Shown here one piece after another: positions 50,468 through 60,471 of a stretch of 64,000 nucleotides of DNA (position 1 is the stretch's first letter; every line of letters begins with the position of its first letter). The stretch spans positions 1,178,001-1,242,000 of the forward strand of contig CAWAHD010000005.1 in the NCBI GenBank assembly GCA_963781785.1. The letters are read 5' to 3'. This DNA comes from CAWAHD01 sp963781785 (GTDB lineage Bacteria; Planctomycetota; Planctomycetia; Isosphaerales; Isosphaeraceae). Under the pieces are notes generated by a model. That model was not told the DNA's origin. It saw nothing but the letters and a program-made list of their open reading frames with translations, and did no database searches. Position numbers and translations under genes: made by a program.

Positions 50468-51274
50468 TCAGATCAGGCCGGCGGCACGTGCCGCCAGTGC
50501 CCGGGCTTGCGCCAGGCGGGCGCTGACGTCGCCAGGCGCAATCCCAAGTAGCCCTGCGATTTCCATCTCGGTCACTCCGTAGAGGTGCAGCCGCACCAAC
50601 TCGGTCAGGTCCTCGGGCAGACTCTCGATGTGGCGACGCATCATGATATCCAACAGCTCCTCGAGAGCGTACTTCTTCCTCGACTTGACCGTCCCCCTCG
50701 GAATCTTGAGCTGGAGAGCGACTTCGGCGTCATCCCTTTCTTCGAGGTACGACAGCCGGATGACATCGCGCTTCTCGGGGGAGATCGCCTCCATCGCGGC
50801 ATGGACGGCGTCGAACCAGTCCCGGAGCGAGGAAGCGGTGGAGCAACCAGAGTCCGTGGCGCCTGCCGCATGGGTGAGGAGATGACTCCTCAGGGTCTGG
50901 TCGCACCTCAGGCATTTGTGCACCGCGATCTTGGCCACGAGCGCGGTCAGGTGGTCGTTCAGAGCACCCGTAACGACGGCCTCCATGGCGGCCATCAGGA
51001 CCTCGGCGCGGACCCGATCGCGATCGATCTGGTGAAAGGGGGGAATCTTCAGTCTCTTGCAAATGATGCCCTCGACGCTCAGGGCAGCAGGGTCGGCGGC
51101 CAACCATGAGCAGAAGACGTCCGGGAACAGCGACTCCCTTGAGGAGACGAGCCGTGTTGAGAGCGACCGCGGCAACGGGTCGACCGACCGTCCCTCGTAG
51201 AGCGCGAGCACGAACCCGCAAGGCACCTCGATCGACGGGTGCTGTGAGAGCTTCCCGGAACCCTCAGGCGTCAT
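50468..51274 (-). CDS. sigma-70-like protein with two C-terminal helix-turn-helix regions
   Basis: 268 aa taking the ATG at 51274 (MTPEGSGKLSQHP); upstream frame extension looks non-coding. The C-terminal half holds a sigma region-4-like helix-turn-helix (ISPEKRDVIRLSYLEERDD, KIPRGTVKSRKKYALEEL), then a second similar unit (DLTELVRLHLYGVTEMEI, IAPGDVSARLAQARALAA). A recognisable region 2 is not obvious; the N-terminal half may hold a degenerate one (VTGALNDHLTALVAKIAV). It could be an ECF sigma factor or a DNA-binding regulator derived from one. It is 34 bases upstream of the GAF-like giant. Confidence 0.7.
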   Translation of the reverse strand: MTPEGSGKLSQHPSIEVPCGFVLALYEGRSVDPLPRSLSTRLVSSRESLFPDVFCSWLAADPAALSVEGIICKRLKIPPFHQIDRDRVRAEVLMAAMEAVVTGALNDHLTALVAKIAVHKCLRCDQTLRSHLLTHAAGATDSGCSTASSLRDWFDAVHAAMEAISPEKRDVIRLSYLEERDDAEVALQLKIPRGTVKSRKKYALEELLDIMMRRHIESLPEDLTELVRLHLYGVTEMEIAGLLGIAPGDVSARLAQARALAARAAGLI

Positions 51275-51354
51275 CAATTCTACATTTCCACGGGGACCTT
51301 GTTTGACGAGCGACACTCGACGTTGCCAGTTCGATGCGACCTGGCGCTGTCGAA

Positions 51355-51567
51355 CTACGAAACTTGCCCGGAAGCTGGCCGCATGGCGAGAACGCAGGCA
51401 ACATAGATCGGCGACTGGGGATCTGACGGCACCGGAGGCGCAGGTGGCGCCTGGAAACCGGGACTGCAGTTGCACCCGTCGTTGACATACACTCCGCCTT
51501 GCAGCACAAATATGCAGGTGTTCGTCGGGATGTCATCACGTGGTTGAATGGCGCCTCCGTCGGCCAT
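51355..51567 (-). CDS. small cysteine- and proline-containing peptide, 70 aa
   Basis: Start ATG 51567 preceded by GAGGAG about 9 bases upstream. The peptide has four Cys (NTCIFVLQ, DGCNCSPGF, VACVLAM) and a Pro-rich middle (QAPPAPPVPSDPQSP). There is no signal peptide. It lies 80 bases upstream of the sigma-like gene on the same strand. No family was recognised. It could be a signal or substrate peptide, or a small zinc-binding protein. The ribosome-binding site supports it as real. Confidence 0.5.
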   Translation of the reverse strand: MADGGAIQPRDDIPTNTCIFVLQGGVYVNDGCNCSPGFQAPPAPPVPSDPQSPIYVACVLAMRPASGQVS

Positions 51568-52055
51568 GAGTCGACTCCTCAGAGGAATTGTGGTCTTGCC
51601 GTACCTGTGCCCGGCAAGCAAGCCTCGTCGATCGCCGCGCGGGTGAGCCATCAGACGCTGGGTACCCAACCCCCTCTGCCCTTTGAAAATGATTCTCTCA
51701 ATGACTGACTTGTTGCTCCGTGTTGGCTGGTCTGCGAAGATGAGCGTCCACGTAAATCGGCCGGTCTGGGCCGTATACGGCGGGGTGATTGACGACGGAT
51801 CTCGCTTATTCTTGGATGGATGTTGCTGCCGCTTGCTGCGATTCGCGTCTCAGCAGGCCGACGGCGGCCCCGCTCACGATGCTCGTGATCGTTGACGGAT
51901 CGTTGCAGGAATCTTGGGCCGCACCGGTTGATCGCGATCCCATTGTTGTAGGTGCCGGATCGCCGGCGTTTTTAACCACGCGGTGGAAGTTTTGTCCAAA
52001 AAACCGTGTTCCTCTTTGCTTTTGTCCAGTTCTCTCTGCGATTTGGACCCGGACG
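51568..52055. other. divergent control region between two sigma-type genes
   Basis: It separates the plus-strand sigma/kinase pair from the minus-strand peptide/sigma-like/GAF operon and should carry promoters for both. Apart from the possible 45-aa peptide, nothing coding is convincing. Base composition is lower in GC than the genes around it. Confidence 0.5.
51806..51943 (-). CDS. possible 45-aa peptide
   Basis: ATG 51943 to TAA 51806. The middle (ITSIVSGAAVGLLRRESQ) uses G/C-ending codons like neighbouring genes and has a short hydrophobic stretch. No clear ribosome-binding site is present. It lies in the divergent region between the two sigma genes; it may be real or a chance frame. Confidence 0.3.
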   Translation of the reverse strand: MGSRSTGAAQDSCNDPSTITSIVSGAAVGLLRRESQQAAATSIQE

Positions 52056-52716
52056 ATGACAAGACACGTTGCTGGGGCCGAGGCGTCGCACGGCGTGGAA
52101 CGCTGGATCGAGGACGCTCGGAATGGCTCGCAAGACACGTTGGGTGCAGCCATCGAATCCGTTCGTTCTTACCTTCTTGTCGTGGCCGAGCGCGAGCTGG
52201 GTCGAGACCTCAGGTCAAAGGCGGCGCCGTCCGACGTCGTTCAGGACACGGTCCTCAAGGCCCAGCGCGACTTCGCCAGCTTCGAAGGATGCACAGAACA
52301 GGAGTTCCGCGCCTGGCTCCAATCGATCATGCGGAATTGCATCCTGGAGCTCAGGAGGCGATTCGAGAATTCGACGCGCGACATTGGCAGAGAGGAACGG
52401 CTTGAGGAGCTCGGCCCCGGAAGTCGTGGCGAAGATTGTCTGCCGTCAGAAACTGCGGCGCCGAGCGCGGAGGCGATCCGACAGGAACGGACACTGATGC
52501 TCCAGGAGGCGCTCGCTCGCCTGCCTGAGCGGGATCGACTGGTCGTCACGTGGAGGCACACTCGGAACTGCACTTTCGAGGAGATGGGCCTCCGACTCGG
52601 TTGCTCCCCGGTCGGCGCGAAAGGCATGGCTCAAAGCCCTCGAGCGATTGCGCAGCGAGTTGCATTGCCTGCGAGAGGACTCATCGTTGGGAGGAAACGG
52701 CGATGCGCCGCGATGA
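52056..52716 (+). CDS. ECF-type RNA polymerase sigma factor, frameshifted
   Basis: About 220 aa from the ATG at 52056. Region 2: LVVAERELGRDLRSKAAPSD, VVQDTVLKAQRDFASFEG, FRAWLQSIMRNCILELRRR. Region 4: LARLPERDRLVVTWRHTRN, TFEEMGLRLGCSPVGA. A frame break near 52618 (GGCGCGAAAGG, where bases seem lost or one gained) precedes the end: KAWLKALERLRSELHCLRED, stop TGA at 52714-52716. It overlaps the kinase-FGE start by 14 bases, so the pair is translationally coupled. It probably directs expression of a small regulon, possibly this locus. Confidence 0.85.
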
Positions 52717-55700
52717 CGAGGCGTACGCGGAAGACGTTCTTGCAGAATCCCTGGCCGACTATCAGGACAGGCTGGCGACGGGGAAAAGTCCGGTCATCGA
52801 TCCCGTGCTGATTCCAGAAGAGTTACGGAGCCGCTTCGAGCGGGACCGGGCTTTTCTGGACTACCTCGAAGATGCGTGGCCGTGCGATCGCGGACCAAGG
52901 TCGGCGGGTGGCTCACCGTGTGCGCCGGACGAATGGCCCGATCCGTCGTCGCGCGAGCCGCCGGCGAGGATCGGGCGGTTCGAACTTCTGGAAGAACTCG
53001 GCCATGGCGGTCACGGGGTCGTCTTTCTGGCTTTCGACCCGATGTTGAATCGTCGCGTCGCTCTCAAGGTGCCGGCTCCGGGCACGCTCGTGTCACCCGC
53101 CCTGAGACAGCGTTTCTTCCGCGAGGCCCGTCTCGCTGCAGCACTCGACCACCCGAACGTCGTGACCGTCCACGAAGTCGATCAAGCGGGGCCGATCATC
53201 TACATCGCCTCGACCTATTGCGAGCGCGGACCGCTTTCGAGCTGGATCGCCCAAGAGCAGCGCGGGATTCCCCCCCGGCTCGCGGCGAGAATCGTCGCAG
53301 ACCTGTCTGACGCCGTTCAGCATGCTCACGACAGAGGCATTCTGCACCGAGACTTGAAGCCGAGCAATGTGCTCTTGCGCGAACCGCCCACCCATCGACT
53401 CGAATCCTCGGATTACCCGTTCACGCCCTGCATCGGTGATTTCGGACTATCCAAGATCATTGGTGCCGATCTCAAGGATTCCCTGTCCGGAGAACCGATT
53501 GGAACTCCCCAATACATGTCGCCGGAACAGGCTGGTGGGCGCCATCGGGAGATCGGCCCGGCGACGGATGTTTACGGTCTGGGTGCCATCCTCTACGAGC
53601 TGCTCACCGGGGTCCCGCCCTTCCAGGGGACAACGAGAGCCGAGACGATTCAGAAAGTCATCGGCGAGGAACCTCGACCGCCGAGACACGTTCGTCGAGG
53701 TGTTCCCCGCGAACTGGAATCCATTTGCCTGGCGTGCCTGCAAAAACGGCCGGTCCGTCGCTATCCTGGTCCCGGCGAACTGGCGCATGATCTCAATCGC
53801 TTCCTCGCCGGCCGCTCGATCTCGCCCCCGATGGCGGATCGAGGGGAGCGAGCGCTCAGGTGGCTACGCCAACGAGCTTGGAGTGCTGCCGCGGTGGTCG
53901 TCCTCTTTCTCTTCGTCCCGAGCTTGTACTTTTTATCGGCGATGGTCCGGCAGTACCGGGCCGACGATTTGCTGAAGCGGCTGATGTCGACCGATCTTGA
54001 GCGAGTCCCGGGGCTCAGTACGGAACTGGCTCCTGCCGGCGAGGAACTGGGGGAACGGCTCCGCCAGTGGGCTCGAGAAGCAGGTCAGTCGGAACGGGGG
54101 ACTCGTGCCGCTCTTGTTCTCTTGCCTCGAGAGGAATCGCACGTCGTCGAGCTCTGCCAACGGATTCTCGTGAGCCAGCCGCGCGAGCTGTCGGTCATTC
54201 GCACAGCGCTCTTGCGCCATCAAGGTGCCGCTGCGCGGAAATACGCTGACAGATTCTGGGAGCTTCTCCAGAACGATCGATTGAATCCATCAAAGGCTCT
54301 GAGCGCGGCGTGCGCACTCGCCGCGATCGATTCAAAAGACTTCCGCTGGCGGCAGTACGGGCCGACGGTCGCTGATTCTCCTACTCGAACGAGAAGCTGA
54401 CACCGAGAGAATCAGGGACTGGGCCAATCTGCTGGCTCCGATTCGCGATCATTTGAAGGAGTCGCTCGAGACCGCTCTGGGAGACCACACAAGAGTTGGT
54501 CGGTCGGAACCGGCGGCGATTGCGCTGGCCGAACTCGAGTCGGACCGGCCGGTCCTCCTGGCCCGTCTGATTCTCAAGGCAGACTTGCCCAAACAGCTCG
54601 CGGCATTGTCGGCGAGATTATCGAGTACGCCTCTCGACGCAGGCGCCGTTGCCTTGTTCGAGGAACAATTGGCCCGGCCAGGCGCCCCAGGACCTTCCGG
54701 TGCGGATGATGACGATCTCGCCCGCAGAAAGGCCAACTCCGCAGCGTGCTTGGTCCGGCTCGGACGTCCGGAAGCCGCGTGGAGAACCCTGGAAACGGAA
54801 GCGGGACCCGGCTTCGCCAGCTACTTGTCGGAACGGTTGCCGATTGCCGGGACGTCCCCGTTCGTGGTCTTCAATCGGATCGAGGTTGCAGGTGATGCCG
54901 CGCGGCGAGCATTGATCGTCCGGTTGGGCGGATACTCGATCGAGGAACTGGGATTCTTCGACCGCGAGCGAATGAGTCGCCGGCTTTTGGAACGCTATCG
55001 ATTCGATCCGGATTCCGGTGTGCATGCGGCGATCGCCTGGTTATTGCGCAGTTGGGGCAAATCCGCGGCGGTCGAGCGCTGCAATCTCGAGCTGTGTTCC
55101 TCCGAGCAAAGCTCGAGTGTGCGCTGGCGGCAAGACGCCGAAGGGAATACCCTGGTGCTCATTCGCGGGCCTGTGGAATTTCCAGCGACGTGGCGCGACG
55201 ACTTCTCCCAACCCGTGGCGGTTTACACACCCGTCACCCGGAGGATCAACCACAGCTTTGCGATCGCCACCACGGAAGTCACCGTGGACCAGTATCAGAG
55301 ATTCTTGAACGAAGAAAGGATTGAATCCAAGTGGTTCGAGAAGTTCCTCCACGGCAAACACTACGTGAAGGAGGTCAGCCCAACCGGGAATTGCCCCATC
55401 AATTCAGTGAGCTTTTATGCCGCCGCACGCTATTGCAACTGGCTGAGCCGGAAGGTGGGAATTCCCCATGACGAGCTCTGTTATGAGCCTGCCGAGGCAA
55501 ATCCTCTGGGCAAGGTGCTCATCCGAGCGAACCACGTGCAGAAAACCGGGTATCGATTGCCGACCGACGAAGAATGGCCGTTTGCCTCGAGGGCAGGAAC
55601 CACCACGCGGTATTACTTCGGCGAATCCTACAACGCGCTCAGAAATTACGAGTGGTTCAGTGAGAACTCCAACCGCTGCACCATGCCGGTCGGTTCTTTG

Positions 55701-55979
55701 AGACCGAATGGGTTCGGCCTCCACGACACGCTCGGCAGCTTGCTCGAATGGACCAGTTTCGTCCCCTCGCAGCATACGGAAGGACGCCAGCTTCTCCGGG
55801 GTATGTCATACAATGCTCTGGCGACGCAACTGAGTACGTGGGAGGTGATCCGAGCCAATCCAGCCTACCCAAACCCGGGCGTAGGCTTCCGCGTAGCGAG
55901 GACTATAGCGGCTTCCGCTCCCGCGGAAAGCCGGACACCATGGAAACCGGGGCCCCAGAATCCCGTTCGCGATCAGTAG
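52703..55979 (+). CDS. Ser/Thr kinase fused to FGE-sulfatase (SUMF1-like) domain, frameshifted
   Basis: About 1090 aa; ATG 52703 with GGGAGGAA 7 bases upstream. Order: helical N-terminus; Hanks kinase (GHGGHGVVFLAFD, VALKVPAP, LHRDLKPSNVLL, IGDFGLSK, GTPQYMSPEQAG); one membrane helix (AAVVVLFLFVPSLYFLSAMV); a long helical region; and a C-terminal FGE-like domain (FAIATTEVTVDQYQRFL, PINSVSFYAAARYCNWLS, YRLPTDEEWPFASRAG, GSLLEWTSF, GVGFRVAR). One inserted base near 54363 (TACGGGCC) shifts the frame. Kinase-FGE fusions next to ECF sigma genes are known in planctomycetes. The FGE half would face outside and may bind ligand rather than oxidise Cys, an inference. Confidence 0.88.
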
Positions 55980-56511
55980 AGCGCTGGCTGCCATCGCGGC
56001 GTGCGTATCGCCCTGCGCTTCGGCTCAGGGAAGCGTCGAGCAACCGCGGACCGGCCAGCAGCCGCCGTCGCGTTCCAACGCTTCCGTCAGCCGCGTGAGA
56101 GATTCGTGCACGGTCATTCAAAGCATCAAGACTGCGCAATCCAAGGGCGACGAATGCGCACACGATTGCAGCGAGAAAAACCAGCAGTAGCAGGTGAGAA
56201 ATATGGAATTGAAATCGAGGCCCCAGAATTCCTTTCGCTTGCTCCGATCGATAGTCCGACAGGTATCCGTAGAGAATGAGGCAAAGAAAACCGCCCGGAT
56301 AGAGGCCGGGAAAGAATGCGATCATCAACAGCGTGGGGCCGTTCCACCCAGAATCGTTGAGTGCCCTCACTCCCGCGGCCGCGCACGCCAGGATGAGTAA
56401 AACGCAGGCTGCCATCGCGGCGTGATATGCCAGAGCGCCGCCCATCGCCCAGCGGTTCCTCATGACGCCGTGGACCGGGGCGCGTTCGAGATTTCTTTTC
56501 CAATCGCGCAT
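55903..56511 (-). CDS. integral membrane hypothetical protein
   Basis: 202 aa as read. Three membrane helices are clear: AAMAACVLLILACAAAGV, LLMIAFFPGLYPGGFLCLIL, and HLLLLVFLAAIVCAFVALGL. After about residue 140 the sequence becomes Arg/Ser-rich and probably non-native, where it runs antisense to the kinase-FGE 3' end (77-base overlap). Two short words (GGCTGCCATCGCGGCGTG and GGCCCCAGAAT) occur both here and in the overlap region, so a shortened second copy of this gene may lie downstream. Function unknown. Confidence 0.6.
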   Translation of the reverse strand: MRDWKRNLERAPVHGVMRNRWAMGGALAYHAAMAACVLLILACAAAGVRALNDSGWNGPTLLMIAFFPGLYPGGFLCLILYGYLSDYRSEQAKGILGPRFQFHISHLLLLVFLAAIVCAFVALGLRSLDALNDRARISHAADGSVGTRRRLLAGPRLLDASLSRSAGRYARRDGSQRSTDRERDSGAPVSMVSGFPRERKPL

Positions 56512-56640
56512 GTACCGATCACCGCGGTCGTCGTCAACAGCCGCGACCGTTCGCTAGGCGACGCCGCTCTATGACCCGATCAGCGCCGCGATTACACTCG
56601 GTGAAGTAAATGATAGCAGAAAGCACCCTGCGGAGTTCGC

Positions 56641-57252
56641 ATGCAACGCCCCCGGTACACGATCGCGGAGCTCATTCTGGCCGTGGCGGGCGCCGCCCTG
56701 GGACTTGCGGCCATACGCAGTGCCTCGGCAGAATGGGCCGGCGCAATGTTCTCGATCACGTTCTTCGTGCTCGTCTGTTCGTTTCTCGGCATCGCCCTGG
56801 GCCGCGGCTCGCGACGGATCCACTGGTCGGGCTTCGCGCTCCTCGGCTGGAGCTATCTGTTCCTCCAGTTCACTCCCTGGCTGGACGTGACGATCGGTCA
56901 GTTCCTGCTCGCCCCGAACCTGTTTTCGTACCTCAATGAAGTCCTGCACCCTCAGACGCCGGAGCCTCCCGGCATGCGGAGCTTGCCGCCCGGGATCCTG
57001 GGAGCAACGGCGACGGGTGGAGGATTCCGAGCGACACCGGTCGTCGACACTTACGATGAGCTCATCCTGATCGGAATCTCGATGGAGGCGCTCTTGTGGG
57101 CGTTCCTGGGCGGCTGGGCGGCCCGCTACTTTGCGTCGGGACCCGACGGTGTGCTCGCTTCCCGGGTCGCTCCGGTTGCCAAAGGACCTGAGCCACCAGA
57201 AGCGGTTCGCCGCGAAACGCCTCGCGCCGGCGGCAGTAGTCCTGCCGTATAG
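56641..57252 (+). CDS. integral membrane hypothetical protein
   Basis: 203 aa from the ATG at 56641. The opening MQRPRYTIAELILAVAG resembles the short membrane-protein type common in planctomycetes, with about four helices (FSITFFVLVCSFLGIALG, FALLGWSYLFLQFTPW, LILIGISMEALLWAFLGG). The loop around PEPPGMRSLPPG is Pro-rich. It is divergent from the preceding membrane gene, with a 129-base gap. No function can be given. Confidence 0.75.
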   Translation: MQRPRYTIAELILAVAGAALGLAAIRSASAEWAGAMFSITFFVLVCSFLGIALGRGSRRIHWSGFALLGWSYLFLQFTPWLDVTIGQFLLAPNLFSYLNEVLHPQTPEPPGMRSLPPGILGATATGGGFRATPVVDTYDELILIGISMEALLWAFLGGWAARYFASGPDGVLASRVAPVAKGPEPPEAVRRETPRAGGSSPAV

Positions 57253-57834
57253 ATCCGTGCGCCGAGCTGATGAGAATCCGGCGTAATACCGAGATTCTCG
57301 GATTGCGCGTACTGGCGGAATATGTTGCGCTGTCGGACAGGAGCCCCCGCGCAAACGGCATGAGAAAGGCAGAAAACCACGAATAGCCCCAAGATGCGAT
57401 CGACCATTGAAAGCCGCACCGAATACTTCGTTTCCTTCGTTTGCTTCTGTTCCAAGATCCGATCTGCACCATGCGCCCGCCATCCGCACCGCTGCCAATA
57501 CGCCTTGAACAGAAGCAAACGAAGGCAACGAAGGGAAGACCGAGATAGCAGCCCAACGCGGTATAGCCGAGACCAATCACGAAATCCTGAGTCTCAAATC
57601 CGAAAAGATGCGTGCGCGAAGCGGCGATGTTACGAGGTCCGAGTCAAATGCAACAGCGAGACAAGTTACGCAAAATGAGAATGTCGGCGAGAATGGCCTG
57701 CGGGCCTCGACCCTGTGGGCGATCGCTGAAAACGACCGGAGTGTTAGCCAGCCTCCGGATTCTCTGGCCTCCTGCTTTCCTGGGTTCCTTATGTAATCCT
57801 GAACGAGAGGCAATTCAATCTGTCCCGGAGAATC
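57253..57834. repeat. 582-base intergenic region with a long inverted repeat
   Basis: An inverted repeat of about 27 bases with one or two mismatches lies at about 57428-57455 (TTTCCTTCGTTTGCTTCTGT) and 57506-57533 (ACAGAAGCAAACGAAGGCAA). The roughly 50-base loop could form a long hairpin in RNA. The element resembles dispersed planctomycete intergenic repeats. I see no gene or RNA family here. Confidence 0.7.
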
Positions 57835-57837
57835 ATG

Positions 57838-58395
57838 ATGCCGCACCGCTGCGAATGGGCACAATCTGACCCGTTGCTCAGCGCCTATCACGACGAGGAG
57901 TGGGGCGTGCCGGAACGCGACAGCCGGGCTCTCTGGGAAAAACTCATGCTCGACGGGTTTCAGGCTGGCCTGTCATGGATCACGATACTGCGGAAGCGAG
58001 AGGCTTTCCGCCGGGCGTTTCGGGACTTCGACCCGGAGATCGTCGCGCAGTTTGGCAAAGCGGATATCGCCCGGCTGCTCGATGACCCCGGCATCATTCG
58101 CTCGCGCGCCAAGATCGAGGCGACGATCGGCAACGCCCGCGCCTTCCTGGAGATGGCAGCCGCCGGGGAGGACTTCTCCACCTTCGTCTGGACCATGGCC
58201 GGGGGTGCCCCGATTCGGAACGATACGGGCGCCGTTCCGGCGAAAACTCCGCTGTCCGCGGAGATCTCGATGGCGCTGAAGAAGCGCGGATTCAAGTTCG
58301 TCGGCCCGGTCATCGTGTACGCCTGGATGCAGGCGACGGGAATCGTCAACGATCACGCCGTCGACTGCTTTCGCCGGGACCCGGTCCACGGTTGA
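57838..58395 (+). CDS. tag: DNA-3-methyladenine glycosylase I
   Basis: 185 aa (ATG 57838; an ATG at 57835 adds one Met). It removes 3-methyladenine from alkylated DNA. Family markers: Cys and Trp of HRCEWAQSDPLLSAYHDEEWG, LDGFQAGLSWITILRKREAF, KRGFKFVGPVIVYAWMQATG, and the final NDHAVDCFR with His and Cys that complete the zinc site. Frame intact. Neighbours are unrelated. Confidence 0.96.
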   Translation: MPHRCEWAQSDPLLSAYHDEEWGVPERDSRALWEKLMLDGFQAGLSWITILRKREAFRRAFRDFDPEIVAQFGKADIARLLDDPGIIRSRAKIEATIGNARAFLEMAAAGEDFSTFVWTMAGGAPIRNDTGAVPAKTPLSAEISMALKKRGFKFVGPVIVYAWMQATGIVNDHAVDCFRRDPVHG

Positions 58396-58470
58396 GATTT
58401 TTCCCACATCGATGGAACGATTCCACCTCCCCGTCCCATGATCTTGTAAGGTCCGAAACGTGGGGGAGGA

Positions 58471-60440
58471 GTGACGGCCGTGACGATGGGTCAATCCGGG
58501 GCGGCGCAGCGACTGCTCGGCGTCTTGTTCGAAGCGGGTGCGGTGGGTGGGCTGACGGATGCCGAGCTGCTCGAACGATTCGTGGCGCGCCATCCGGCCA
58601 CGGCCGAGCTGGCCTTTGCCGTTCTGGTGGAGCGGCATGGCCCTTTGGTAGAGCGCGTCTGCCGAGGCATCGTGCGCGATGTGCAGGCGGCGGAGGACGC
58701 GTTTCAGTCGACCTTTCTGGTTCTGGTCAAGAAGGCTCCCTCGCTTCGGGTTCGGACATCGCTGGCACCGTGGATCCATGCCGTGGCGTATCGTGTCGCG
58801 TGCGAGGCTCGCGCAAACGCGGCGCGGCGGATCAAGCACGAGCGGCGAGTCGCCGAGCTCAGGGCGGATGCGCCGCGCGTCGAAAGTGATCCGCGCGAAG
58901 AGCTGGAACGCCAGCTCCACGAGGAGATCGCGAAACTGACGGAACTCCATCGGCAGCCGATCGTGCTTTGCGACCTGGAGGGTCTCACCCACGAGCAAGC
59001 CGCCCGGCTGCTGGGCACGCCCGTGGGCACCATCAAGAGCCGGCTCGCTCGAGGTCGCGAGCGGCTGCGAGATCGGCTCAGTCGACGGCGCCTGGAGCTG
59101 TCGGGGAGCGTCATGTCGGCAGCACTAGAAGGCCGCAAAGCGCTTGCAGACGCCCAGAGCGCGCTCGTGGATCGGACGGCGCGTCTGGCGATCAAGGTGG
59201 CGGAGAGTGACGGCTTGGTTGCCGGGACGGTCCCGGCATCGGTCGAGGTCCTCGTGCGGGGAGTGTTGAAATCCATGTTTCGAGCAAGGCTGAAGACGGT
59301 GGCCGCAGCGATCGCGACGACTGCCGTGATCGCGATCGGTATGGGATTGGCCGCACGTGGTTTGCTGGCGCAGACCGAACCCGTGAGAACGACGAGTGGT
59401 CCTCCGCCGGTGACGACGCAGGGCGCGGGCATGCGCGATCTCGCCGGATCGGCGGGCCTGGTGCGTTCCGTCGCATTCTCGCGAGACGGCCGGTTCCTGA
59501 TCGGGGCACTCGCGCCGCCGGATGACGACAAGCAGCCGGGCGAGATCCGGCTGTGGGATGCCCAGGTCTTCAAACCGCTCGCGCCGCTGAAGCTGGACGG
59601 AGACCCGTTCGCGATGGCCGTTGCTCCGGATAGCCGGACGGTGGCCGTGGCGATCTCCGCGGTGAACCGACAGACCGTTCGTCGGTGATCCGCGTCCTCA
59701 CGGTGCCTTCAGGCGAGACGAAGAAAGAGTGGGCGCTGAAAAAAGGAGTCGACGCCTGGGCGCTCGCGTTTGCTCCCGACGGCAAGGCGCTGCTGGGAGG
59801 AATCGGTGGCATTCGCGAGGGAAGTTTCTATGGCGAGGTTCGGATCTGGGATGCATCGTCCGGCGAAGAACGCCCACGGCTCACCGGCCACCCCAATCCT
59901 GTGATGTCCCTGACGTTCTCTCATGACGGCAAAGCGCTGGCCAGTGCGAGCGGGACCTACGGCGCGCCTGTCGGCGAGGTCCGTCTCTGGGATTTTGACT
60001 CCAGCCGGCTGGTGGGGACGCTGACCGAGGCAGACCAAGCCATTGTCACGGTCGCATTCTCACTCGATGACAAGACGGTCGCCACCGGCGGAACGATCTG
60101 GCGGCCAGACAAGGTCGTGGGGGGGATGGTCTCGCTCTGGGATGTCGCGACGGGCAAAAAACGGCTGGTGCTGCCGGTCTTCCCGTCCTACGTCCACGCC
60201 GTTGCATTTGCTCCCAAGCATGCGATGCTGGCAACCGCGAGTGTCGGTCGGGATGGCGGCGCTCAGGTTGCCCTCTGGGACACAACGACGGGCAAGTTGC
60301 TGAGAACGCTCCCATCCCCAAGAAACGTTCAGGCTGTCACCGCCGTGAAATGCATGGCTTTCTCTCCTGATGGACGCACGCTCGCCGCTGGCGGGGCGTC
60401 TGGAGTGCTCAGACTCTGGGCGGTCGATGCTCGAGAATGA
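58471..60440 (+). CDS. ECF sigma factor with transmembrane segment and WD40 tail, frameshifted
   Basis: About 655 aa; GTG 58471 follows GGGGGAGGA directly (an ATG at 58486 is the alternative). Sigma region 2 (ELAFAVLVERHGPLVERVCR, AEDAFQSTFLVLVKKA) and region 4 (HRQPIVLCDLEGLTHEQAAR, GTPVGTIKSRLARGRERL) are followed by a membrane helix (AIATTAVIAIGMGLAARGLL) and about five WD40 blades (LVRSVAFSRDGRFLIGAL, GEVRIWDASSGE, VALWDTTTGKLLRTL, MAFSPDGRTLAAGGASG). A frame break near 59675 (GTTCGTCGGTG) separates blade 1 from blade 2. Such sigma factors with long C-terminal tails are known in planctomycetes; the propeller probably senses an extracytoplasmic signal. Confidence 0.88.
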
Positions 60441-60471
60441 GCCGGGTGTGTTCCACCGGTGCATCAAGCCG

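Noticed and set aside
51874..52062. Minus-strand TTG-start frame (SSSGSKSQRELDKSKEEHG)
   Set aside because: Overlaps the ECF sigma start, has no ribosome-binding site and poor codon use.
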